This document shows, piece by piece, positions 1 through 7,375 of a DNA stretch of 14,094 nucleotides. Numbering within the stretch: position 1 is the stretch's first letter; the number at the start of each line of letters is the position of its first letter. The stretch comes from Deltaproteobacteria bacterium (GTDB lineage Bacteria > Desulfobacterota > DSM-4660 > Desulfatiglandales > Desulfatiglandaceae), in NCBI GenBank assembly GCA_018644785.1, contig JABGPV010000133.1:1-14094 (forward strand), read 5' to 3'. The notes beneath the pieces were generated by a model. The model saw only the letters and a program-made list of their open reading frames with translations, made no database searches and was not told the DNA's origin. The translations under genes and the position numbers were made by a program.

Positions 1-550
1 GTTGCCCACCCTGCCCGTTGACGAAATCGACCTTCTGATTATAGATGAAATGGGGAAAGACATCAGTGGCTTAGGTATTGATTCGTGTGTGGTGGGGCGC
101 GATGTGTGCGCTTACGGTGCAGAACGTCCCTGGCCTAAGGTCTCCCGGATTTTCGTGAGAGATTTAACGAAAGGCAGTGAAGGGAGTGCCCTGGGGATCG
201 GTCAGGCGGACTTTACCACCCGGCGCCTGGTGGACAAGATGAATTTTGAGGTGACCCTTGTCAACGCCATCACGGCCTGCTGCCCGGAATCGGCAAAAAT
301 TCCGCTCACGTTCCAAACGGATCGGGAAGCCATCGCTGCCGCCCTTAAAACACTGAGACCCTACCACCCGGAAGATGTGCGCATCGTCTACATCAAAAAC
401 ACCCTTGAGTTAACCCACCTGATGGTATCCGTGGGGTGCCTTGATTTTCTTAAAGGAAAAATAGACCCCATCATAGGTGAGGCGGATGTGGAACTGGCAT
501 TTGACAGTTCGGGGAATCTGATTTCCGGTTTATTTGATCAGAAAGCATAA
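1..550 (+). CDS. LarA/DUF2088-like protein, C-terminal part (5' end outside window)
   Basis: The reading frame is open from the first bases to a TAA at 548-550, giving about 182 visible residues. The TTG at position 2 is only the window edge, not a real start. The visible part contains a segment like MGKDISGLGIDSCVVGR near residues 17-33, followed by GIGQADFTTRRLVDKMNFE near 66-84 and VRIVYIKNTLEL near 126-137. From memory these resemble the conserved blocks of a family usually annotated as lactate-racemase (LarA) N-terminal-domain or DUF2088 proteins. That family name is recalled rather than searched. The substrate cannot be told, and true LarA nickel-pincer residues cannot be judged from this half. 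No membrane segment or signal peptide is visible. It lies on the opposite strand to the bam genes and is separated from them by the rhuM region, so no functional link is shown. Confidence 0.6.
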   Translation, partial: LPTLPVDEIDLLIIDEMGKDISGLGIDSCVVGRDVCAYGAERPWPKVSRIFVRDLTKGSEGSALGIGQADFTTRRLVDKMNFEVTLVNAITACCPESAKIPLTFQTDREAIAAALKTLRPYHPEDVRIVYIKNTLELTHLMVSVGCLDFLKGKIDPIIGEADVELAFDSSGNLISGLFDQKA

Positions 551-764
551 GGCTCCAAGGCTTCTGTCAACCCATTTTGGTGTTGGCGCCTCAGGTGAAA
601 ATGATTTCTCTCTCGTCATTGTGGAGTGACCAATCTTTTGTATTGACTGAAAATTATTCGAGTAGTAAGGTCCTGGGAATAATTACTTATCATTCACTAT
701 TTCTACCACTTTTTGTGTCTCACCGCTATACCGTTAAAGCCGAAAAATCACTGAGGTTCTTATT

Positions 765-1022
765 GTGGACGTCTTTGGATTGCGAAACGGGCTGAAACAG
801 GATTATTCCGATTACATTCAACGTTTCATCAACATAAAGGATGGCTAGATCAAGGATTGCGTTGAAGGCAACTTGAAGAAAGGTATTTTGTGGCCTGATC
901 CCTTTATCCAGATGAATCCCGCGTTTGAGGCCGGGGAGTGGATTGATGAATTGGTTGACCCGGGGCTCCTTCAGGTGGAATGCACAAAAATATTTCGAAT
1001 TATAACGGAACCCCACGGATAG
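765..1022 (+). pseudogene. Remnant of the N-terminus of a large DEAD/DEAH-type helicase
   Basis: A GTG at 765 follows a GAGG-type ribosome binding site and opens a frame reading VDVFGLRNGLKQDYSDYIQR, then a TAG at 846-848. The same frame continues with GILWPDPFIQMNPAFEAGEW and IDELVDPGLLQVECTKIFRI and ends at a TAG at 1020-1022. Together these 85 codons match my recollection of the first residues of very large (over 1500 aa) DEAD/DEAH helicases with DUF1998-type C-termini, found in defence islands. In those proteins a charged residue stands where this TAG lies. There is no helicase core downstream, because rhuM starts 43 bases later. I read this as a nonsense-mutated, truncated relic. The exact helicase family is uncertain. 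An antisense frame over the same bases has no recognisable product. Confidence 0.6.
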
Positions 1023-1065
1023 ACTAGACCTGCATGGAGCAACAAAACGAGGAGGCGGTACGATA

Positions 1066-2109
1066 ATGAGCAAAGATTTAACAAACGACGGATATAACCC
1101 AGGCAAAGGCCAGTTCCTTGTTTATGAAGCTGAAGACGGCCAGGTTAAAATCGATGTTCGCCTTGAGGATGACACGGTCTGGTTGACCCAGCAGCTTATG
1201 GCCAACCTGCTTCAGACAACCAAACAAAATATAAGCCTGCATATCAGTAATATTTTTGAAGAAGGCGAACTGACGTCAACGGCAACTGTCAAGGAATACT
1301 TGACAGTTCGCAGAGAAGGGATGCGGGAGGTAAAACGCCAGCTGGAACATTACAATTTGGACATGATCATCTCCGTGGGTTACCGGGTGAAAAGCCATGT
1401 GGCCACCCGTTTTCGCATCTGGGCTACCCAGCGCCTGCGTGAATACATTGTTAAAGGTTTTGTGCTGGATGATGAACGTCTGAAAAATCCCGATCAGCCC
1501 TTTGATTACTTTGAGGAATTGATCCGCCGCATCCAAGATATCAGGACCTCGGAGCGGCGTTTTTACCAGAAAATTACGGATATCTACGCCACCAGTATCG
1601 ATTACGATCCTACACTGGAGCTCAGCATCGACTTTTTCAAGACCGTCCAGAACAAAATGCACTGGGCTATTACCGGTATGACTGCGGCGGAAATTATTCA
1701 TGAGCGCGTTGACAGTGACAAGCCCCATATGGGCCTGACCAGTTGGCGCGGTACCGGGGTTCGGAAACAGGACGTGACCATCGCTAAAAACTATCTCACC
1801 GAAAGAGAATTGCTCGCCTTGAACAACCTGGTAGAACAGTATCTGATCTTTGCAGAGGGCCAGGCCATGCGCCGCACCCCAATGTACATGGCCGATTGGA
1901 TCAAAAAACTGGATGCCTTTCTATCGGTCAATGATAGGGATATCCTCACCCATGCCGGCAGGATTTCACATGAGATGGCGAAGGAGATGGCCGTGGCTGA
2001 ATATGACAAGCTCAACCAGAAGCGGCTTCAGGAAAAAGACATCTCAGAGAGCGACTTTGATAAATCCGTGAAGCGGTTGACGGGCGGTAAGAGAGGCGCA
2101 GAAAAATGA
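1066..2109 (+). CDS. RhuM-family (virulence RhuM) protein
   Basis: This is a complete 347-residue protein of normal length for the RhuM family (Virulence_RhuM), named after a Salmonella pathogenicity-island gene of unknown biochemical role. Residues about 28-70 look like a DNA-binding helix-turn-helix (VWLTQQLMANLLQTTKQNIS). The family-typical block LDMIISVGYRVKSHVATRFR with IWATQRLREYI follows at about 98-127, and a helical C-terminal half contains TGMTAAEIIHERVDSDKPHM. No signal peptide or membrane segment is seen. The ATG at 1066 is preceded by GGAGG about ten bases upstream. It directly follows a broken helicase relic on the same strand and converges with the fdhD-like genes. RhuM genes are often found in mobile or restriction-modification neighbourhoods, so an accessory island is plausible. 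The family call is firm; its function is unknown. Confidence 0.88.
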   Translation: MSKDLTNDGYNPGKGQFLVYEAEDGQVKIDVRLEDDTVWLTQQLMANLLQTTKQNISLHISNIFEEGELTSTATVKEYLTVRREGMREVKRQLEHYNLDMIISVGYRVKSHVATRFRIWATQRLREYIVKGFVLDDERLKNPDQPFDYFEELIRRIQDIRTSERRFYQKITDIYATSIDYDPTLELSIDFFKTVQNKMHWAITGMTAAEIIHERVDSDKPHMGLTSWRGTGVRKQDVTIAKNYLTERELLALNNLVEQYLIFAEGQAMRRTPMYMADWIKKLDAFLSVNDRDILTHAGRISHEMAKEMAVAEYDKLNQKRLQEKDISESDFDKSVKRLTGGKRGAEK

Positions 2110-2140
2110 TCTACCCTTTATTTTCCCGTCTATCTCCGGC

Positions 2141-2171
2141 AAAAAATTTTTCTGAGCATGGTCTTCAGAAA
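2141..2171 (-). terminator. Possible rho-independent terminator after the fdhD-like pair
   Basis: On the minus strand TTTCTGA (2165-2171) can pair with TCAGAAA (2149-2155), a seven-base stem with a nine-base loop, followed by two A and then six T (2141-2146). It overlaps the stop codon of the last fdhD-like gene and lies in the 55-base space between convergent genes. The stem is AT-rich, so the terminator would be weak. This rests on shape only. Confidence 0.35.
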
Positions 2172-2998
2172 GGAGCTCCGGCGGCCAATATCCGTTCAGC
2201 GCCGGTATAGATTTTCATCACCGGTTCCTCGATGATACGTACCGTCATGTCCGTGTGAATTTTCATGCCGGTATCGCGGACAAAGCCGATGAGTGTCATG
2301 CGAGAGGCAAGCGCCGTCTCCCGTCCCCTGTCGGTCACGGCCGTCTTGGTGGCGACCACGGGAAACCCGGCCCGGCACAATTTGGCCACCATTTCGGAGG
2401 CCATGCGGCCCGTGGAAACCAGAAAGTGGTCGTTTAAAGAGACGGTGTGGAGCAGGGCATAACCGATGGCTTTGTCCAGGCAGTTATGCCGTCCGATGTC
2501 TTCAATGATGCACACGGGTTCGGCTGCGGTTGTGAATATGCCGGCGGCGTGCGCCCCTTCGGTCTCTTTGTACAGGGTGCCCATATCAAACAGGCGGTTC
2601 ATGGCCTGAAATACCACATCCTTTTTAACTGTGAGATCTGACTCAATTTGGGGCAGATGATCGCCGGAGAAAGCCGTACGTCCGCCTCCTGAGACGATGC
2701 GGTAGCGGGTACTCGCAGGGAACGGGACTGTTTTGTCCGCCAGGGTTACCTCAGCGGACGAGCCTTCAACGATAATCGATGCAATATCTTCCGGCGCTTT
2801 GATAAACCCCTGACCGAAGAGGTAGCCGGTCACGAACTCTTTTTCCATCCCCGGGAGCAGTGATGCGGTGGCCAGTTGCCTGCCGTTTAGGATAATGCGT
2901 AGCTCAGACTCAATGATAACAGCCGGTTTCGCGGCCGTGAACCGGCCGTTTTGAAGCTGCAGGACGGGTATTTCAACAGATGTGGTCTGAAGCGTCAT
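2165..2998 (-). CDS. FdhD-like protein without the CxxC motif (distal copy)
   Basis: This 277-residue protein is of the FdhD/NarQ family, whose classical members pass sulfur from a cysteine desulfurase to the Mo/W-bis-pterin cofactor of formate dehydrogenases. Family landmarks are clear: IEDIGRHNCLDKAIG at about 165-179, LVSTGRMASEMVAK near 193-206, and a following VVATKTAVTD. The stretch where E. coli FdhD has its essential CxxC loop here reads roughly RIVSGGGRTAF (100-110) and contains no cysteine. The only cysteines are at 163, 173 and 208. The start is the ATG at 2996-2998, which overlaps the TGA of the upstream paralogue as ATGA and has GGAG eight bases before it. An upstream in-frame ATG at 3145 would give a 49-residue extension deep inside that gene and is rejected. 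Role inferred: cofactor binding or insertion for a Mo/W enzyme, not classical sulfur transfer. Confidence 0.85.
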   Translation of the reverse strand: MTLQTTSVEIPVLQLQNGRFTAAKPAVIIESELRIILNGRQLATASLLPGMEKEFVTGYLFGQGFIKAPEDIASIIVEGSSAEVTLADKTVPFPASTRYRIVSGGGRTAFSGDHLPQIESDLTVKKDVVFQAMNRLFDMGTLYKETEGAHAAGIFTTAAEPVCIIEDIGRHNCLDKAIGYALLHTVSLNDHFLVSTGRMASEMVAKLCRAGFPVVATKTAVTDRGRETALASRMTLIGFVRDTGMKIHTDMTVRIIEEPVMKIYTGAERILAAGAPF

Positions 2999-3693
2999 CG
3001 GATCCGCTCCGGGTGAGAATAGAGAGTCATCCGGGTTCCCCGTACCAGGCCCGCGATGGTGATGTTGTTTTGCTCCGCCAGGGATACCGCCAGGGATGTG
3101 GGAACGCCCTTGGTGGCGATAATGGGAATGCCGGCATTTCGGCATTTATGGATCATTTCGGTTGGCTGGCGGCCGGTGGATGCGGCCAGGGTTCTGGTTA
3201 AATCAATCCCTTCAAGCAGGGCTGCACCGATGGCTTTGTCCAGGGCATGGTGCCGGCCCAGGTCCTCGGTGATGGCAACGGGTGCTTCTCCCTCCAGGAA
3301 CAGCCCGGCTGAATGCACCGCTTCCGTCTCGGCGAAGACGTTGCTTTTGAGGATGGCTTTGACGCAGGTGAACACCTTATTGCGATCGACCACCAGATTC
3401 GATGCCACTGGTTTTTCGGGTAGTTTCGCATTTTGGGTAAGGGTGATCTCCACCGCCGTTTCGGTGACCTCGAGGGATGTGACCTGGGCCATGTGAGAGA
3501 TGATGCCCTGCGCGTACAGGTGCCCCAGGGCGAATTCCCGTTCCATGCCGGCCGTGATCATGGCCGTGGCGTAAACGGTTCGGTTAATGCGAAGCGTCAG
3601 CGCCGTCTCCCGGATGATCCGCTCGGTGATGCGTTCGCAACCGCCGTTTATGCGGGTCAGTTCAACCGATTGCAGAATTTTGCTATCTGCCAT
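2995..3693 (-). CDS. FdhD-like protein without the CxxC motif (proximal copy)
   Basis: This 232-residue protein is a second, shorter and clearly diverged FdhD-family member. It shares ITEDLGRHHALDKAIGAALL (141-160), AASTGRQPTEMIHK (170-183) and IIATKGVPTSLAV with classical FdhD. The region that should carry the CxxC loop is shortened (LPEKPVASNLVVDRNKVF, about 91-108) and has no cysteine pair; cysteines occur only singly at 19, 110 and 184. The ATG at 3691-3693 is the first start in frame after a TGA. A GAGGA motif lies about 13 bases upstream, at the stop codon of the small membrane-protein gene, which is a long spacing. Its TGA overlaps the ATG of the next fdhD-like gene, so the pair is probably co-translated and may act as a heterodimer (inference). 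Both lie on the same strand as the tungsten-enzyme genes bamB-I. Confidence 0.85.
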   Translation of the reverse strand: MADSKILQSVELTRINGGCERITERIIRETALTLRINRTVYATAMITAGMEREFALGHLYAQGIISHMAQVTSLEVTETAVEITLTQNAKLPEKPVASNLVVDRNKVFTCVKAILKSNVFAETEAVHSAGLFLEGEAPVAITEDLGRHHALDKAIGAALLEGIDLTRTLAASTGRQPTEMIHKCRNAGIPIIATKGVPTSLAVSLAEQNNITIAGLVRGTRMTLYSHPERIR

Positions 3694-3709
3694 TATTCAG
3701 CCGATTTCC

Positions 3710-3889
3710 TCATTTTTGCCTATTCCTGGTTGAAATTAAGGAAGCAATCACAAGACCAGTGCCTATTCCTATGAGAATAGATGCCACAAACAGTAGGGCG
3801 GATATTTTGAGGAGTATGAATCCGATACCTGTCCCGATGAGCGTCGTGCCACCAATGATCCATGTACTCTTGTCGTCTTTTTTATCCAT
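3710..3889 (-). CDS. Small 59-aa membrane protein, two hydrophobic helices
   Basis: This short frame encodes 59 residues. A charged start (MDKKDDKSTW) precedes a glycine-rich hydrophobic stretch at about 11-29, a second hydrophobic stretch at about 31-52, and a basic tail (STRNRQK). That pattern fits a small two-helix inner-membrane hairpin. The ATG at 3887-3889 has a GAGG ribosome binding site five bases upstream, and the TGA stop lies 16 bases before the next fdhD-like gene, so it sits in the same transcription unit. I do not recognise the family. The glycine-spaced helices (GTTLIGTGIGF, ILIGIGTGLVI) resemble each other, which may reflect an internal duplication. The membrane prediction is by eye. 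Confidence 0.65.
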   Translation of the reverse strand: MDKKDDKSTWIIGGTTLIGTGIGFILLKISALLFVASILIGIGTGLVIASLISTRNRQK

Positions 3890-4027
3890 TGCAGCCTCGT
3901 AAAAAAAATGGGGTTTACGTTTGACAGTTGCTCAGGTTTTTCATCAGGTTTTCGACCCGCAGCCTAAAGCCCTTATCCCTGTTCATCTCATACTTTCCCA
4001 TATGTTGAGAATGTTCCTCTTGTCTTT

Positions 4028-4741
4028 TCAGTCGCTCCGATCAGAAGTGTTCATCAAAATCTCCGGATCAAAGGGACGTGCCTTGCCTGTTTTTGTGGCC
4101 TCACCCATTTTTATCCCCAGGTCAAATGCTTCCTGAAGTTGTTCTTCCGTCAGTTCTCTGAAAAGGAAGGATTTGGGCCAGTCCTCGTCCTCAAGCGCCT
4201 TGTTAAAGACTGCTCCGGCATAGATGTCGCCGATACACTCTCCATTAAAAAAGACCGCCGCTTCTTTCAGCCAGGGGGTTCCCATGTCACAGTATTGCCG
4301 CATTTCGATGGGCATTCCGCCTGCACTGACAATGGTGGCCAAGGGCCGGGCCTTTCCGGTCAACCGGGGTTCGGGACAACCTTTAAGTCCCATGTATTCA
4401 CCTGTGGGGCGGCACAGTCTGAAGGTGATTCGCTCAATAAAGGCCATCATGAGTCCGGTGACAAAGCCACAATGAACAGGAGACGACAGGATGATGCCAT
4501 CTGCGTCCCGGATTTTCCCAAGGATTTCGCTAACGTCATCATCGATGGTACAGGGCGCTATTTCAGAATCGAGATCTTTGTAGCAGGTCAGACAATTGGT
4601 GCAGAATTGAATATCTTTATCCCGAAGCATCACCATTTCAGTCTCAGCGCCCACGGAAGCAGCGCCTTCCAGCGCCTTTCGGGTCAGGTGGGTGGTGGTC
4701 TTTCCGGGACGGTAGGTTGCGTTTAAAGCGAGAATTTTCAT
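4028..4741 (-). CDS. NAD(P)H-dependent FMN reductase / iron-sulfur flavoprotein family
   Basis: This 237-residue flavodoxin-fold protein opens with MKILALNATYRPGKTTTHL, the FMN-phosphate loop of the NADPH-dependent FMN reductase superfamily. Residues 47, 50, 53 and 64 form C-x2-C-x2-C-x10-C, the compact cysteine motif that holds a [4Fe-4S] cluster in archaeal-type iron-sulfur flavoproteins. IILSSPVHCGFVTGLMMAFI at about 84-103 is the typical second FMN-contact block. The C-terminal third is family-specific and mostly helical. It is soluble, with no signal peptide. GGGAGG lies five bases before the ATG. A sigma70-like promoter sits between it and bamI, so it can be expressed separately from the bam genes. 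A role in electron transfer linked to aromatic metabolism is suggested only by position; the natural substrate is unknown. Confidence 0.8.
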   Translation of the reverse strand: MKILALNATYRPGKTTTHLTRKALEGAASVGAETEMVMLRDKDIQFCTNCLTCYKDLDSEIAPCTIDDDVSEILGKIRDADGIILSSPVHCGFVTGLMMAFIERITFRLCRPTGEYMGLKGCPEPRLTGKARPLATIVSAGGMPIEMRQYCDMGTPWLKEAAVFFNGECIGDIYAGAVFNKALEDEDWPKSFLFRELTEEQLQEAFDLGIKMGEATKTGKARPFDPEILMNTSDRSD

Positions 4742-4812
4742 GTCAGCCTCCCTTCCTTGTGCAAGAAAAATTGTGTCAGCGGATGGTCGCGCACCGCCGA
4801 GGGTGAGGCTGT

Positions 4813-4841
4813 ATGATATAATGATTAACTGTTTGCGTCAA
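4813..4841 (-). promoter_or_regulatory. Sigma70-like promoter between bamI and the flavoprotein gene
   Basis: On the minus strand TTGACG (4836-4841) is followed after exactly 17 bases by TATCAT (4813-4818), each with one mismatch to the -35 and -10 consensus. It lies 22 bases beyond the bamI stop and would give a leader of roughly 65 bases before the flavoprotein ATG at 4741. The bamI-flavoprotein gap (4742-4862) contains no convincing terminator, so readthrough from the bam operon is also possible. Confidence 0.5.
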
Positions 4842-4862
4842 ATAATGAATATCTGAAATGGT

Positions 4863-5444
4863 CTAGGCGGACAGGGCTTTGGTGAGGACATAGGCTGCCT
4901 GGAGTGCCTCCGTGGGGCAAAGGGGAAAACATTCTTTGCAGTCCCAGCACTCTTTGGCGGCGATTTCCGGAATGAAGCTAATCTCTTTGCGGGTTCCTCT
5001 GTCAACAAATCCAACAGCGTATTTCCCTTTAACTTCAGCGCAGTATCTGACACACAAACCACAGTGAATGCAGAATGAAGCCTCTTTTTCAAAACGGTCT
5101 TTGTCAGCCCCGTATGCCTTCGCCAGGTCCTGCAATTCAAAGGCATCCGGCGCATGGGCCAGAAACAGTTCCAGAATGGTTTTACGGATTCGATCGATTT
5201 TCTCGGATCTGGTATTGATCACCAAACCGTTTTCCACCGGATAGACACAGGAAACAACAAGTTTTGTCCGGCCGCGATCTTCCACTTCTACAATGCAAAG
5301 CCGGCAGCCCCCATAGGGTTCCAGTTTTTCATGGTGACAGAGTGTGGGTATGGATATGCCAGCGCCTTGGGCGGCCTCCAACAAGGTCATCCCTTCTTTT
5401 GCGCCAACTTCTTTTCCGTCAATCTGTAAAAGGATTTCGCTCAT
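4863..5444 (-). CDS. bamI: BamI, NuoG-N-terminal-like iron-sulfur subunit of benzoyl-CoA reductase complex
   Basis: This 193-residue protein corresponds to the N-terminal part of NuoG/HoxU-type subunits. A [2Fe-2S] ferredoxin fold has C36, C47, C50 and C66 (CHHEKLEPYGGCRLC). Two [4Fe-4S] motifs follow: C125-x2-C-x2-C-x3-C135 and C166-x2-C-x2-C-x3-C176. The His-Cys3 cluster site usual between these parts in complex I (H-x3-C-x2-C) is reduced to HAPDAFELQD with no cysteine, so that cluster is missing. BamI is taken to carry electrons between the BamGH flavin unit and the Hdr-like subunits in the cytoplasmic Bam complex. Its ATG overlaps the bamH stop as ATGA (5441-5444), indicating coupled translation. 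It is the last gene of the bam run. Confidence 0.88.
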   Translation of the reverse strand: MSEILLQIDGKEVGAKEGMTLLEAAQGAGISIPTLCHHEKLEPYGGCRLCIVEVEDRGRTKLVVSCVYPVENGLVINTRSEKIDRIRKTILELFLAHAPDAFELQDLAKAYGADKDRFEKEASFCIHCGLCVRYCAEVKGKYAVGFVDRGTRKEISFIPEIAAKECWDCKECFPLCPTEALQAAYVLTKALSA

Positions 5445-7366
5445 TTTTTCTTCTTCTTTCTGATGATTCTTTCTTCTTCAGGGATAGGATCCGGAATAGG
5501 CGCGCCGGAAATCCTGGTCACCGCGCTAAAGCGGGAAGGGCAGACTTCATAGCAGGTGCCGCACTTTGTGCATTTGTCCTGATCGACCATATGGATCTTG
5601 TTTTTGCCACCGTCAATGGCATCGGCAGGACATTTCCTGGCGCAAATCATGCAAGCCTTGCACTGGGTCGGATCGATATAATAGGCGATCAGCTCTTTGC
5701 AGGAAAGCGCTGGGCATCTCTTCTCCTTGATGTGTGCTTCATACTCATCTTCGAAGTAGCGTAATGTGCTCAAGAACGGGTTGGGGGCGCTCTTTCCCAG
5801 GGCACAAAGGGCGGCTTCCTTGGCTGTCTCGGCCAGGTCCTTCAAAAGTGCGATATCGCTCTCTTTCCCTTTTCCTTCGGTAATCCGGGTCAGGATTTTG
5901 AGCATCTGCCTCAGGCCTTCACGGCAGGGGGTGCATTTACCGCACGATTCATCCGTGAGGAACGCAATGAAGTACCTGGCCACGTCCACCATACAGGTAT
6001 CTTCATCCATGACGATCATGCCGCCGGAGCCCATCATTGAACCGGCCTGGGTGAGTTCATCAAAACCCACTTGCAGATCCAACAGTTCCTCGGGGATACA
6101 CCCACCGGACGGTCCACCGGTCTGTACGGCTTTAAACGCTTTGCCGCCGGGAATGCCACCGCCTATTTTGAAAATGATATCGCGCAAGGGCATGCCCATG
6201 GGAACTTCCACAAGACCGGTATTGACGATCTTACCGACCAGTGAAAAGATCTTCGTGCCCTTGCTGCCTTCCGTTCCATATTGGGTAAACCAGTCGGCAC
6301 CCTTATTGATGATCAACGGTACATTGGCCCATGTCTCAACATTGTTCAATACGCTCGGTTTTTCCCAGAGGCCCTTGATGTTGCTTCGGATATATTTGGG
6401 TCTGGGCTCTCCCACCCGGCCTTCCAGGGCGGTCATCAGCGCCGTCGATTCACCGCAGACAAAAGCGCCGGCCCCCTGGTGTACAATAACTTTGAAATCA
6501 AAGCCTGAACCGAGAATGTTTTTTCCTAAGAACCCATACGCCTCAGCCGCTTTGATGGCCAACAGTACATTTTCCACCGCCAGGGGATATTCCTGTCGAA
6601 CGTAAATATAACCTTCGTGGGCGCCGATGGCATAGGCGCCGAGCGTCAGCCCCTCAATGACCGAGTGGGGGTTGCCCTCAAGGAGGCTCCTGTCCATGTA
6701 AGCACCCGGATCCCCCTCATCCGCATTGACGAGCACGTATTTAATGGGCTCAGGGTCATTGCGGGATCCTTCCCATTTTCTCCCCGCAGGAAATCCGCCA
6801 CCCCCCCTGCCTCTCAGGTTGGATTTTTTAACTTCCGCCACTACCCCCTCGGGGGTCATATCGTAAAGCGCTTTTTGCAGTGCTGAATAACCACCAATGG
6901 CCAGATAGTCATCGATACTCTTGGGATCAATACTGCCATTGGAACCGAAAACGAGCCGCTCCTGGTGTTTGTAGAAGGGGATTTCCGATTCCTGAACGAT
7001 ATTTTCAGTTGTTTCGGGGTCGGTATACAGCAACCGGTCTATGACTTTTTTCCCTTTTATGGTCTCGGAGATGATTTCGGGAACATCCTCGGGCTGTATT
7101 TGGAAATATGAAATGTCCTCAGGGTGAATAATGGTTATGGGACCCCGCTCACAAAAGCCGTGGCAGCCTGTCTTTCTAATTTCAATCTGGTCACTTAGCC
7201 CTTGTTTTTCAAGTTCTGATTCAAGGCTTGAAGCCACTTCGCCACTGCCCGTCGCATGGCAGGCAGATCCGGAACAGAGGGTAATACAAGGTTTATTCGG
7301 GTCTCTCTTAGAGAGAATATCCTTTCTGAATGCTTCCAATTCAGCTGGTGAATTTATCCGCGACAT
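5441..7366 (-). CDS. bamH: BamH, NuoF-like flavin/iron-sulfur subunit
   Basis: This 641-residue protein has the extended NuoF layout seen in bifurcating hydrogenases and formate dehydrogenases. An N-terminal thioredoxin-like [2Fe-2S] domain has C31, C36, C68 and C72. The NuoF core carries the glycine-rich NADH/FMN loop LRGRGGGGFPAG (184-195) and NADEGDPGAYMDRSLLEGNP (214-233). The N3-type [4Fe-4S] site is ESCGKCTPC with C475, C478, C481 and a distant C521. A C-terminal 2[4Fe-4S] ferredoxin has C569/572/575/579 and C599/602/605/609. The protein ends in a lysine run. By family, it oxidises or reduces NAD(H) through FMN and is a candidate site for electron exchange with NAD in the Bam complex. 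ATG at 7364-7366 has AGGG upstream; bamG ends nine bases before it. All key residues are intact. Confidence 0.92.
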   Translation of the reverse strand: MSRINSPAELEAFRKDILSKRDPNKPCITLCSGSACHATGSGEVASSLESELEKQGLSDQIEIRKTGCHGFCERGPITIIHPEDISYFQIQPEDVPEIISETIKGKKVIDRLLYTDPETTENIVQESEIPFYKHQERLVFGSNGSIDPKSIDDYLAIGGYSALQKALYDMTPEGVVAEVKKSNLRGRGGGGFPAGRKWEGSRNDPEPIKYVLVNADEGDPGAYMDRSLLEGNPHSVIEGLTLGAYAIGAHEGYIYVRQEYPLAVENVLLAIKAAEAYGFLGKNILGSGFDFKVIVHQGAGAFVCGESTALMTALEGRVGEPRPKYIRSNIKGLWEKPSVLNNVETWANVPLIINKGADWFTQYGTEGSKGTKIFSLVGKIVNTGLVEVPMGMPLRDIIFKIGGGIPGGKAFKAVQTGGPSGGCIPEELLDLQVGFDELTQAGSMMGSGGMIVMDEDTCMVDVARYFIAFLTDESCGKCTPCREGLRQMLKILTRITEGKGKESDIALLKDLAETAKEAALCALGKSAPNPFLSTLRYFEDEYEAHIKEKRCPALSCKELIAYYIDPTQCKACMICARKCPADAIDGGKNKIHMVDQDKCTKCGTCYEVCPSRFSAVTRISGAPIPDPIPEEERIIRKKKKK

Positions 7367-7375
7367 AATTTTGCC

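Noticed and set aside
577..795. 72-codon plus-strand frame in the 551-764 gap
   Set aside because: There is no convincing ribosome binding site and no protein-like composition. I see only a poor promoter-like TTGACT near 643 in this gap and nothing else I can support.
846..848. TAG in the helicase-like frame read as a pyrrolysine or recoded codon
   Set aside because: The frame ends after about 85 codons without a helicase core, so decay is the simpler reading, although some Desulfobacterota do have pyrrolysine genes.
726..1106. 126-codon minus-strand frame
   Set aside because: It runs antisense to the helicase relic and the start of rhuM. The plus-strand translation shows the recognisable similarity instead.
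3915..4001. 28-aa minus-strand frame MGKYEMNRDKGFRLRVENLM... in the 138-base gap after the flavoprotein gene
   Set aside because: It starts at ATG 3999-4001 with only a distant AGAGGA signal, is very short and has no recognisable homology. It could be a tiny gene but the evidence is too thin.
4742..4862. Terminator after bamI
   Set aside because: The only hairpin (GCGG/CCGC, four bases, long loop) is not directly followed by a T run.
5766..6605. 279-codon open frame on the plus strand
   Set aside because: It lies entirely antisense to bamH, has no recognisable domain, and follows from the codon composition of the real gene.
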